A model generated the notes under the pieces. The model had not been told where the DNA came from. It made no database searches and worked only from the letters and a program-made list of their open reading frames with translations. Made by a program: the position numbers and the translations under genes. DNA of 33,232 nt, taken from contig NZ_PGUY01000030.1 in NCBI RefSeq assembly GCF_002863585.1, positions 1 to 33,232 on the forward strand. The letters are read 5' to 3'. The stretch is from Peribacillus deserti (lineage in GTDB: Bacteria > Bacillota > Bacilli > Bacillales > DSM-1321). Shown piece after piece: positions 1 through 7,259 of this stretch. How positions within the stretch are numbered: position 1 is the first letter of the stretch; every line of letters begins with the position of its first letter.

Positions 1-3
1 TCA

Positions 4-147
4 GCTTTTGGATGGATCTTTTCTTGAAAAGCACCGTCCTCCGCTTTTCGATCAGGTGAGACCCCACAGGCGAAGCCGAGGAGGCTCAGCGCCCGCCCCT
101 AAGGTCCGCGAGCATCCTCACGTTCCAATCTACCTCCTTGTTCAATA
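4..147. repeat. GC-rich dispersed repeat, left copy of an inverted pair
   Basis: This copy matches the reverse complement of 33088-33232. The first 62 aligned bases (4-65) are identical, and the remainder is roughly 80-85 percent alike by eye. It contains the GTGAGACCCC, GAGGAGGCTCA and GCCCGCCCC blocks typical of GC-rich intergenic repeats in Bacillus-type genomes. A more degenerate relative lies at 10738-10862. No open frame is seen. It can fold on itself because the AAGCACCGTCCTCCGCTTTTC segment has internal complementarity. Confidence 0.8.
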
Positions 148-284
148 AACAACAATCTTTTAGAAAATAACCTAAAAAAAAGCAGCTCATGGCCGTACAT
201 CTAAAGTAGATAAATTGATACAGGAGGTAAAATGAATTAAAGTTAATATAGAGGATAAGACTTGTTTCGGGATGAGGTGTTCAT

Positions 285-899
285 TTGGAACTGGATAATA
301 TTTACGGCAAGCTTAAAAATCATACACCCAAGATTCTGGGGAGCGAGAATTTTTCCAAGTATTCTGTTTTGCTTCCTTTAATTAAAAAAGAGGATGAAAT
401 TCACGTGCTGTTTGAAGTCCGGTCCCTTGCACTCCGAAGGCAGCCCGGAGAGATCTGCTTTCCAGGCGGTAGAATCGATCCGAATGATACAGATGAAAAA
501 GGGGCAGCCATTAGGGAAACCGTTGAAGAACTGGGATTACATAAAAAAGACATCACAAAAGTTCTTCCTATTGATTATTTAATATCTCCATATGGAATGA
601 TCATCTATCCATTTGTAGGCTGGATTACAAGACTAGAGGATATAAAGGTGAATCCTTCCGAAGTAGGGGAAATCTTTACCGTGCCGCTATCTTTTTTTCT
701 CAGTGCTCCTCCGGAGATCTATAAAGTCAACTTCAGAGCTGAGCCGGAGCAGAACTTCCCTATGGATTTATTGGTGGGCGGCCAGAATTACCAGTGGCGT
801 CCGAGGCAGCTGGAAGAATACTTTTATGTGTACGAAGATAAAGTCATTTGGGGACTCACAGCCAGAATCCTTTCTCATTTCATTGATATATTGCAATGA
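285..899 (+). CDS. CoA pyrophosphatase-type Nudix hydrolase (NudL/CoAse family)
   Basis: This 204-residue protein probably hydrolyses the diphosphate of coenzyme A or its thioesters in the cytoplasm, giving 4'-phosphopantetheine and 3',5'-ADP. What is visible: the CoAse-specific segment preceding the Nudix box (EVRSLALRRQPGEICFPGG, about residues 44-62), followed by DPND and the catalytic RETVEELG (residues 77-84, with metal-binding E78, E81 and E82). This arrangement, with a longer linker than MutT, is characteristic of the NudL/CoAse branch. Start is TTG at 285, preceded by GAGGTG at 274-279. A terminator hairpin follows at 944-974, so it appears to be monocistronic. Substrate is inferred from family only; a close Nudix relative with another nucleotide substrate is possible. 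Confidence 0.85.
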   Translation: MELDNIYGKLKNHTPKILGSENFSKYSVLLPLIKKEDEIHVLFEVRSLALRRQPGEICFPGGRIDPNDTDEKGAAIRETVEELGLHKKDITKVLPIDYLISPYGMIIYPFVGWITRLEDIKVNPSEVGEIFTVPLSFFLSAPPEIYKVNFRAEPEQNFPMDLLVGGQNYQWRPRQLEEYFYVYEDKVIWGLTARILSHFIDILQ

Positions 900-943
900 A
901 ATGCTTTGCCTTTTGAAATATCTAAATAGATGATGTTATCATT

Positions 944-974
944 CCTTTGCTGATATAGAGCAAAGGTTTCTTTA
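944..974 (+). terminator. Intrinsic terminator after the CoAse-type Nudix gene
   Basis: CCTTTGCT (944-951) pairs with AGCAAAGG (959-966) around a 7-base loop and is followed by TTTCTTT. It lies 45 bases after the stop codon. Confidence 0.75.
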
Positions 975-1230
975 TGCAAAAATCTCCATTGTTGAATTTT
1001 ACACGATATTGGCCTTCATAGAAGCGCGCCGAAGATTGGCGCATGGGGATATTACATGTGGCGTGAACGGAGGCAGACTCCCGGCCCTGCGGGAATTGGG
1101 TACATGCAGCAGGAATTATCCGGGAAGAATAGAGTTTTTCAGTAGAAAAACGTTCACAACCTGAGAGCCTGAAGTATATAAATTAATTTTAAAAATATGA
1201 TGTTATAACATGATAAAAAGGTGTGATTGA
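975..1230. other. Intergenic region with an unexplained GC-rich block
   Basis: No convincing gene is present. Bases about 1018-1128 are clearly richer in G and C than the AT-rich flanks and contain short hairpins (GCGCC/GGCGC near 1027-1043, GGAG/CTCC near 1070-1082). It does not match the dispersed repeats elsewhere in the window. It could be a small RNA, a decayed gene or another repeat. Confidence 0.4.
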
Positions 1231-2493
1231 ATGGCTGTCCACACGGTAACAACGGGCGAAAATTTATGGACCATATCACAGCGGTATGGAGTGCCGGTAT
1301 CGGCCATTACAGCAGCGAATGGACTCCAGTCCACAAAACTCACTCCAGGTTTAGCCTTATATATTCCAGCAGCAGACGAGTCCGTACGGGCGTATAGAGT
1401 GAAAGCGAACGATAGTCTTACTGCGATTGCAAAAACATTTAACACCACCGTTCAGGCTATACTTCGACGAAATCCTGCATTAGATCCTGCTCGGCTATCA
1501 ATTGGCCAGACTTTGTTCATTCCTTCACGTACCAAACTTTCCTTTGAAACACTCGGTTTTATCATTCCTTATAATTCCCAGGCCTTTTTACTTACACTTA
1601 CCACGATAAGCCAGGAGCTGACGTATCTGGCTGTGGCTGCTTTTTCATTTAACGAAGAGGGATTTGTGTATGCCGAGCTGAGTGATGATGGAATACCAGC
1701 ACGGAGCAGGGAGCTCGGGATTGTGCCTTTGCTTATGGTCCGGAACTACCGGGGCGGTAAATTTGATGCAGAACTTGCCGGTACAGTTTTGGGGAGTTCT
1801 GCTTTCCGACGGAATTTAATTACCAGTCTATCAGCCTTAGCAAGACAGAGGGGATATCGCGGTGTTAGCATTGATATTGAATTTATTCCTCCGGCCAGGA
1901 GAAATGATTTTAATACGTTCCTGAGAGATCTAAAAAGAGAATTAGGCAATCTTATCCTTCAGGTAAATGTTCATGCTAAAACCGAGGATATCCCGACAAA
2001 CCGCATCATCGGTGCCTATGATTATAAAACGATCGGCAGTATCGCAGACATTACAGCAGTCATGACGATTGATTATGGGTATCCCGGCGGCCCGCCTGAA
2101 CCGATCTCTCCTCTTTGGTGGCTTGCACAGGTAATCCGATACAGTATTACACAGATCAATCCGCGTAAACTTCTGATGGCCATGGCTTTATATGGATATG
2201 ACAAAGAAACTGGCACTAACCAGACCAGGGCACTCTCAGTACAAAGTGCGCAAAATCAAGCCATTACGCTTGGGGTTCCCATCCAGTTCAACTCCACTGC
2301 GCAATCTCCCTTTTACCGCTATCAAAGAGAAGCCCAACATGTCGTCTGGTTTGAGGATATACGAAGCTACATCCAGAAAATAAACCAAATCGACATATAC
2401 CAGCTGAGAGGAACAACAATGTGGCAGCTTAGCCAGCCTGCTCCCCAGCTCTGGGCCTACCTAAAACGGAATAGTACTATAATAAAAAAATAA
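1231..2493 (+). CDS. LysM-GH18 spore cortex / peptidoglycan hydrolase (YaaH/YdhD-like)
   Basis: This 420-residue protein has two N-terminal LysM repeats (about residues 3-47 and 53-98), which bind peptidoglycan, and a C-terminal glycoside hydrolase family 18 domain (about 110-415). The active-site strand GVSIDIEF is residues 211-218, with the catalytic acid at E217. The later TIDYGYPGGPPEPISP and ALYGYD segments match the cortical fragment hydrolases YaaH/SleL and YdhD, which act as N-acetylglucosaminidases on spore cortex. Length is like those proteins (about 430). There is no signal peptide, as is usual for spore-coat-targeted members. ATG at 1231 is preceded by AAGGTGTG. The gene ends 1 base before a GGGGACTGTCCCC palindrome. 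Its exact bond specificity cannot be read from sequence. Confidence 0.9.
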   Translation: MAVHTVTTGENLWTISQRYGVPVSAITAANGLQSTKLTPGLALYIPAADESVRAYRVKANDSLTAIAKTFNTTVQAILRRNPALDPARLSIGQTLFIPSRTKLSFETLGFIIPYNSQAFLLTLTTISQELTYLAVAAFSFNEEGFVYAELSDDGIPARSRELGIVPLLMVRNYRGGKFDAELAGTVLGSSAFRRNLITSLSALARQRGYRGVSIDIEFIPPARRNDFNTFLRDLKRELGNLILQVNVHAKTEDIPTNRIIGAYDYKTIGSIADITAVMTIDYGYPGGPPEPISPLWWLAQVIRYSITQINPRKLLMAMALYGYDKETGTNQTRALSVQSAQNQAITLGVPIQFNSTAQSPFYRYQREAQHVVWFEDIRSYIQKINQIDIYQLRGTTMWQLSQPAPQLWAYLKRNSTIIKK

Positions 2494-2494
2494 C

Positions 2495-2529
2495 GGGAAA
2501 TGGGGACTGTCCCCCATTTCCCATTTTTT
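2495..2529 (+). repeat. REP-like palindrome, copy 1, also a probable terminator
   Basis: A near-perfect palindrome (2495-2522) has arms GGGAAATGGGG and CCCCCATTTCCC around ACTGT, followed by ATTTTTT. It begins 1 base after the stop codon of the LysM-GH18 gene. The same core recurs at 7114, 28230 and 28296. Hairpin plus T-run would serve as an intrinsic terminator. Confidence 0.75.
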
Positions 2530-2645
2530 GGTCCTTTATTTCAGTACAATTTAGAATGGGTCTGTCTTTATTTCCCAGATTTATGTTAGAGTATGGGTAA
2601 AGTGATTTTGTTATTTTAGTAGAGTGCATGTTTGGAGTGGATGTT

Positions 2646-3341
2646 ATGTATAAGATTTTGGTTGTGGAGGATGACAGCAAGATTGCTTCGATTTTGTCTT
2701 CACATCTTGAGAAGTATGGGTATTCAACCGCTATTCTGTCGAACTTCAAGGAAATAAAAAAAGAGTTTATGCTTCATACTCCCCAGCTTGTATTGCTTGA
2801 TGTAAACCTTCCGTATTTTGACGGATTCTATTGGTGCCGGCAGATCAGGATGCTCTCAAAAGTCCCGATCATATTCATTTCTGCCAGGGTAGGGGAAATG
2901 GATCAGGTGATGGCCATAGAAAACGGCGGAGATGATTATATCACAAAGCCTTTTCATCTAGACATTGTGACGGCCAAGATCAAAAGTACTTTGCGGCGGG
3001 CATATGGTGAATATTCGATGTCCAACGAACAGGAAGTCATCCAGATAAACGATTTATACCTATATCCCTCCCAGCATAAAGCGGAAAGAAACGAGAATAT
3101 CGTCCAGCTTTCCAGAAATGAATATATCCTGCTGGAATCTCTGGTGAAAAGGATGAACGAAACGGTTTCCAGGGAAGAGCTTTTAGAAGCACTATGGGAC
3201 AGCCAGTCCTTTGTTGATGATAACACCCTTACAGTCAATGTGAAGAGAGTGAGGAGCCGTCTCGAAGAAATGGAAATATATGAAGCCATCCAGACAAAAC
3301 GGGGCGTAGGCTATTTTTTCACCTCAGAATGGAGAGTTTAA
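2646..3341 (+). CDS. OmpR-family response regulator of a Bce-type module
   Basis: This 231-residue transcription factor has a receiver domain (about 1-115) with acidic pocket EDD (residues 8-10), phosphoacceptor D52 in LLDVNLP and K101 in TKPFH, followed by an OmpR/PhoB winged-helix domain (about 130-228, ending TKRGVGYFF). An upstream in-frame ATG at 2628 exists, but ATG 2646 is preferred: GGAGTGG (2634-2640) sits 5 bases ahead, and the protein then starts MYKILVVEDD as in relatives. Its stop overlaps the kinase start by one base (TAATG), so the two are translationally coupled. It most likely activates the transporter genes through the sites at 4404-4438. Relatives are BceR, PsdR and YxdJ; which of the three is nearest cannot be settled here. 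Confidence 0.93.
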   Translation: MYKILVVEDDSKIASILSSHLEKYGYSTAILSNFKEIKKEFMLHTPQLVLLDVNLPYFDGFYWCRQIRMLSKVPIIFISARVGEMDQVMAIENGGDDYITKPFHLDIVTAKIKSTLRRAYGEYSMSNEQEVIQINDLYLYPSQHKAERNENIVQLSRNEYILLESLVKRMNETVSREELLEALWDSQSFVDDNTLTVNVKRVRSRLEEMEIYEAIQTKRGVGYFFTSEWRV

Positions 3342-4402
3342 TGGGCATGAAAAATTATTTGATGGACCGTTTCCTCTTCATTTCAGCCTACTGGTTCCAG
3401 GTTTTAATCGTACTGGTCATTATTCAGCTCGATTTCTTACATTCTCACCACTCTCTCCGGAAAGAAAACGTGGCATATATTCTTTTTTTATGCTTGTTTA
3501 TTTTTACTATATGCATCCTTATCGATTACACGATTAAGAAAAAATTTTTCATAAAAGCAGAAAAGTTCTTGGAGAACAGCAATAAACAGGAACATACTGT
3601 GATTCTGGAAGATGCAGGGACGCGGGAGCAGCGAGAATTTTTAAGAATACTGCAAAAGGTTCAAAGTACATACCTTACATCGTTAAGAAAGAATGAGAAA
3701 AAGCAGCAGGAGTATCTTCAGTTCATGAATCTCTGGATCCATCAGATGAAGACCCCGGCTTTTGTTATTTCACTCGTTTTAGATAAAGCTAGGAAAAAGG
3801 AAAGTGCTGCTGAGGATGCGCTGGAAAGTATCAGGCAGGAAAATGAGCGCATCCTGCAGGGGCTGGATCTCGTCCTCCATGTGGCCAGATATAACGAATT
3901 TGAGAAGGATTATAAGATCGAGTATGTCCAGCTGGAATCATCGGTCAGAAAAATGATCAACGAAAACAAAAGGACGTTCATTAGCAGCGCCATTTTTCCT
4001 GTTTTCGAAGTCACTGCCGAAAATTCCGTTGTACAAACGGATAAAAAATGGCTGGAATTTATCATTAATCAGCTATTACATAACGCAATCAAATATACAA
4101 AACTTACCCAAAAAGAAAAAAAACACATTATATTTTCCATTTCAATGAAAGCTGAAAATACGATTTTAACGATTAGTGATAATGGAATTGGGATCCCCCA
4201 AAAAGATATAAAAAGGGTGTTCGATCCTTTTTTTACAGGTGAAAATGGGAGAGTCACGCATGAGGCAACAGGTATGGGTTTGTTCCTGACTAAGCAGATC
4301 TGTGACAGACTGGGTCATGGTGTTCAAATTACCAGCACAGAGGGGCAGGGAACGACGGTTACGATTCTTTTTGGTAATGAGCATACCTATTTCAACATCT
4401 AA
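3341..4402 (+). CDS. Intramembrane-sensing histidine kinase of a Bce-type module
   Basis: This 353-residue kinase has two N-terminal membrane helices (about 12-32 and 42-62) with almost no extracellular loop, then the phosphoacceptor box WIHQMKTP with H134, and a HATPase domain with N box (QLLHNAIKY), G1 box (SDNGIGIP) and G2 (TGMGLFLTKQIC). Lack of a sensory loop is the signature of BceS-type kinases, which read signal through the partner ABC permease. ATG at 3341 has GGAG at 3331-3334; the ATG at 3329 has no clear ribosome site and would lengthen the overlap with the regulator gene. The stop codon is immediately followed by the proposed operator at 4404. Confidence 0.93.
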   Translation: MGMKNYLMDRFLFISAYWFQVLIVLVIIQLDFLHSHHSLRKENVAYILFLCLFIFTICILIDYTIKKKFFIKAEKFLENSNKQEHTVILEDAGTREQREFLRILQKVQSTYLTSLRKNEKKQQEYLQFMNLWIHQMKTPAFVISLVLDKARKKESAAEDALESIRQENERILQGLDLVLHVARYNEFEKDYKIEYVQLESSVRKMINENKRTFISSAIFPVFEVTAENSVVQTDKKWLEFIINQLLHNAIKYTKLTQKEKKHIIFSISMKAENTILTISDNGIGIPQKDIKRVFDPFFTGENGRVTHEATGMGLFLTKQICDRLGHGVQITSTEGQGTTVTILFGNEHTYFNI

Positions 4403-4403
4403 G

Positions 4404-4438
4404 TGACAAATTTGTAAGATAACAAGATAGCTTTGTAA
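4404..4438 (+). promoter_or_regulatory. Probable BceR-type operator with two half-site repeats
   Basis: TGACAAATTTGTAA at 4404-4417 fits the TnACA-N4-TGTAA inverted repeat recalled for BceR/BraR-like regulators exactly. A second TTTGTAAG (4432-4439) lies exactly 21 bases after the first (4411-4418), two helical turns, so a pair of regulator dimers could bind the same face; the outer half of the second site is degenerate. A candidate -10 TAAAAT is at 4472-4477 with a poor -35, as expected for an activator-dependent promoter. It lies between kinase and ATPase genes, where the strong inducible promoter of bceAB-type genes is normally placed. Confidence 0.7.
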
Positions 4439-4510
4439 GGAAAATCGATACCTTCCCTTTTGGTATTTTCTTAAAATAAAAGTACAAACAAAGTGGAAGG
4501 AGTTAAGAAT

Positions 4511-5290
4511 ATGTGGATGCTTGAAGCCGATAATGTCAGTAAAACCTACAGCAATTCAAAAGGTGCTGTGATAACGAAAGCTCTTAATGGAATCGATTTA
4601 AAGGTTGAAAAAGGAGAATTTGTCGGGGTTATGGGCCCTTCGGGGAGCGGAAAGACAACTCTCCTGAATGTAATTGCAACGATCGACAGTATGACCTCAG
4701 GTGAAATCTTCATTAATGGAGCACAGCCGCATGATTTAAACAAGCGGGAGCTGGCTAAATTTCGACGGACGGAGCTGGGATTTGTTTTTCAAAACTTTAA
4801 CCTGCTTGATACACTGACCATCGGCGAAAATATGCTGCTGCCTTTAACACTGGAAGGGGTCCCTGTGAATGTGATGAAGCATAAGCAGCGGGAGATTGCT
4901 GAAATTCTGGGTATTTCCCAGATCTTAGACAAACGCACCTACGAGGTTTCCGGCGGGCAGGCGCAGCGTGCGGCGATAGGAAGAGCGATCATTCACTCGC
5001 CTTCTATTGTATTAGCTGATGAGCCTACGGGAAACCTTGATTCGAAATCATCACAGACCGTAATGGAAACTCTCCAAAAAATCAATCTTGAAAAACAGGC
5101 AACCATCATGATGGTAACTCACGATCCGTTTGCAGCAAGCTATTGTGACAGAGTTATCTTTATAAAAGACGGTGAACTTTATAATCAGATTTACAAAGGC
5201 GACAACCGTTCTGCTTTTTATCAGGAAATCATTAACGTTTTATCGATGTTAGGGGGAAGTACACATGACCTTTCTGCAATTCGCCCTTAA
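4511..5290 (+). CDS. ABC transporter ATPase of a Bce-type peptide-resistance module
   Basis: This 259-residue MacB/LolD-type ATPase has Walker A GPSGSGKTT (K48), Q-loop VFQNFNLLDTLT, signature VSGGQAQR, Walker B VLADEPTGNLD and H-loop THD. With the following permease it would remove peptide antibiotics that target lipid II cycle intermediates, and pass flux information to the kinase. The frame opens at GTG 4493, but ATG 4511 is preferred because GGAAGGAG (4495-4502) is 8 bases upstream and the product then begins MWMLEADNVSKTY like relatives. The last 26 bases overlap the permease gene, indicating coupling. Confidence 0.95.
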   Translation: MWMLEADNVSKTYSNSKGAVITKALNGIDLKVEKGEFVGVMGPSGSGKTTLLNVIATIDSMTSGEIFINGAQPHDLNKRELAKFRRTELGFVFQNFNLLDTLTIGENMLLPLTLEGVPVNVMKHKQREIAEILGISQILDKRTYEVSGGQAQRAAIGRAIIHSPSIVLADEPTGNLDSKSSQTVMETLQKINLEKQATIMMVTHDPFAASYCDRVIFIKDGELYNQIYKGDNRSAFYQEIINVLSMLGGSTHDLSAIRP

Positions 5291-7139
5291 TAACGTAAAG
5301 CGCAATGCCAGATCTTATACAGCGTATCTGCTTTCAAGCAGCTTTTCCGTAATGATTTTCTTTTCGTTCGCCATGTTTATTTTCCATCCCGATATTAAAG
5401 AAGGCTATATCGTACAGACAGCACAAAGCGGAATGCTGGTAGCAGAATATATCATATTCTTTTTCTCTTTTTTCTTTATCTTTTACTCAATCAGCACCTT
5501 TTTGAAAATGAGAAATAAAGAGTTTGGCATCTTAATGATTCATGGTATGAGCAAAAGGCAGCTGAACGGCTTGATCTTTACGGAAAATGTGCTCATCGGA
5601 CTTTTTTCCATTATGATAGGGATGGGTGTAGGTCTTATATTCGGTAAATTATTTTTCATGCTCTCTGGGTATGTGATGGGTATTCCAAGTCTCTCCATGT
5701 ATCTTCCATGGAAAGCGATGATCCTTACCATACTGGCCTTTATGATCATGTTTGTGATCGTATCCTTTACGACCGTTTTCTTTGTAAAAACCAGCGAAGT
5801 CATCGGGCTGCTGAAAGGAAACCAGAAGCCTAAGCCTGAACCAAAATCTTCACTGCCCCTTTCTCTATTAGCGACAGTATTAATTGGAGCTGGATATTAT
5901 ATTTCGTCTATTGCGACAATGCGTACGGTTGCCATATTCATGATTCCTGTCGCCATTTTGGTAATAGCAGGTACATTCTTCTTGTTTTCGCAGTTAAGTG
6001 TATATGTGCTGAAGATGCTGAAGAAAAATACCGCTTTGTATTATAAAAGAACCAATATGATCACTCTTTCGGCCCTAGTCTATCGAATGAAAGATAATGC
6101 CAGGATGTTCTTTGGAGTGACAATTGTTACAACTGTGGCATTTTGTGCGGTGGGTACTGTAGTCTCCTTTACAGGTACGAAAAAATCAGAAGTAACAAAT
6201 TCTTTTCCCTTCGCCTTTCAATTAACGGAATATAATGCAAAGGGTCAAAGTGTGGAGTTCGAAAAGGATCTGGCAAAAGAGAAAGTATCTTATAAAAAAG
6301 TAGAAACACATACTAAACTTCTTCCTATTACAGGAACTTCCAAAAAGCAGGGTGGATTTATTAAAGAGAGCGCCTATAACAAAGCAGCCAGGGCTCTCGG
6401 CTATGACACGATCGATGTAAATTCCGGCGAAGCCGTCTGGATCAAATCATCCTATGAAGCTGCCATGAACATTCAAACACCCAAAAGTATCTCTACAACA
6501 AAAGGGCAGACCTTTGTCATGAGTACAGCAGTGGATAAAAGTGTGTATTCACATAATATTTCAGTTTCATATTCAAATTACGTCATTCCTGATTCAGATT
6601 TTGCCCGCTTAACGACTGATCACATAGCCTATATTACAGGTTATTTAGTAAGCGATTGGGAACAGACCACTTCACTAAATGAAGAAAAGTTCAGGGAAAA
6701 GGGAAAAGTTGAACTCATTTCAAGAGCGGAAGTATTTCATATGGTCAAACAGATGTATAGTATCATGCTGTTCATCGGATTGTTTATCGGAGTGGTATTC
6801 TATCTGTCATCTGTTAGCTTCCTATATTTCCGGCTATTTTCCGACATCGAAGGGGACAGGAAATTTTATGATGCTATATCAAAAATCGGACTGACAGACC
6901 AGGAAATCAAAAAGATTAGCAGTTTCCAAATCGGACTATTATTCTTTGTCCCATTCATAGCAGCTGCCATCCATACAGCAGTGGCCTACACAGCCCTTCA
7001 GGAATTCTTTGAAACATCCATATTGGGCCCATCCCTGCTCGTCATTGGCTGCTTCTTTGCCGTACACACCCTGTACTTCCTCATCATCAGAAGCAGGTAC
7101 ATGAGCCAGCTTCGGGGACTGTCCCCATTTCCCAAGTAA
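5265..7139 (+). CDS. Bce-type ABC permease (YxdM/PsdB/BceB-like)
   Basis: This 624-residue permease has the Bce layout: one N-terminal helix (about 18-40), an FtsX-type block (about 60-175), two further pairs of helices to about residue 300, a large extracellular domain (about 305-500) and a final three-helix FtsX block (about 505-615). The extracellular domain is the ligand-sensing part in this family. The N-terminus (MTFLQFALNNVKRN, with a SVMIFFSFAMFIFHPDI stretch) and EFGILMIHGMSKRQL look more like YxdM/PsdB than BceB of B. subtilis. AGGGGG at 5251-5256 precedes ATG 5265. Oddity: the last residues GLSPFPK are encoded by a REP-like palindrome (7114-7133), so the C-terminus is probably recently acquired. 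The specific antibiotic is unknown. Confidence 0.93.
   Translation: MTFLQFALNNVKRNARSYTAYLLSSSFSVMIFFSFAMFIFHPDIKEGYIVQTAQSGMLVAEYIIFFFSFFFIFYSISTFLKMRNKEFGILMIHGMSKRQLNGLIFTENVLIGLFSIMIGMGVGLIFGKLFFMLSGYVMGIPSLSMYLPWKAMILTILAFMIMFVIVSFTTVFFVKTSEVIGLLKGNQKPKPEPKSSLPLSLLATVLIGAGYYISSIATMRTVAIFMIPVAILVIAGTFFLFSQLSVYVLKMLKKNTALYYKRTNMITLSALVYRMKDNARMFFGVTIVTTVAFCAVGTVVSFTGTKKSEVTNSFPFAFQLTEYNAKGQSVEFEKDLAKEKVSYKKVETHTKLLPITGTSKKQGGFIKESAYNKAARALGYDTIDVNSGEAVWIKSSYEAAMNIQTPKSISTTKGQTFVMSTAVDKSVYSHNISVSYSNYVIPDSDFARLTTDHIAYITGYLVSDWEQTTSLNEEKFREKGKVELISRAEVFHMVKQMYSIMLFIGLFIGVVFYLSSVSFLYFRLFSDIEGDRKFYDAISKIGLTDQEIKKISSFQIGLLFFVPFIAAAIHTAVAYTALQEFFETSILGPSLLVIGCFFAVHTLYFLIIRSRYMSQLRGLSPFPK
7114..7133 (+). 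repeat. REP-like palindrome, copy 2, inside the end of the permease gene
   Basis: GGGGACTGTCCCC followed by ATTTCCC, lying within the last codons of the permease frame (stop TAA at 7137-7139). A partial second element (TTATTTCCCAAGCAG) occurs about 45 bases further on. Confidence 0.75.
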
Positions 7140-7215
7140 GAAAATCTAGTGTTACCGGGGATTTCAGCCCGGTCAGGCCTTATTTCCCAAGCAGCAGGGG
7201 GGCATGGACAAAGTA

Positions 7216-7246
7216 AAAAGAGCTGGCTCATGGCCAGCTCTTTTAT
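7216..7246. terminator. Bidirectional intrinsic terminator after the permease gene
   Basis: AAAAGAGCTGGC (7216-7227) pairs perfectly with GCCAGCTCTTTT (7233-7244) around TCATG. A-run and T-run on either side allow use on both strands. Before the IS insertion it would also have ended the small minus-strand gene now at 8562-8714. Confidence 0.85.
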
Positions 7247-7251
7247 GTCGT

Positions 7252-7259
7252 TATTTTCT
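7252..7259. repeat. 8-bp target site duplication, left
   Basis: TATTTTCT directly abuts the left end of the insertion sequence, and the identical 8 bases abut the right end at 8563-8570. Eight bases is the usual duplication length for ISL3-family elements. Confidence 0.85.

Noticed and set aside
703-933. 76-codon frame overlapping the end of the CoAse-type gene
   Set aside because: Other-frame shadow of a clear Nudix gene, no ribosome site.
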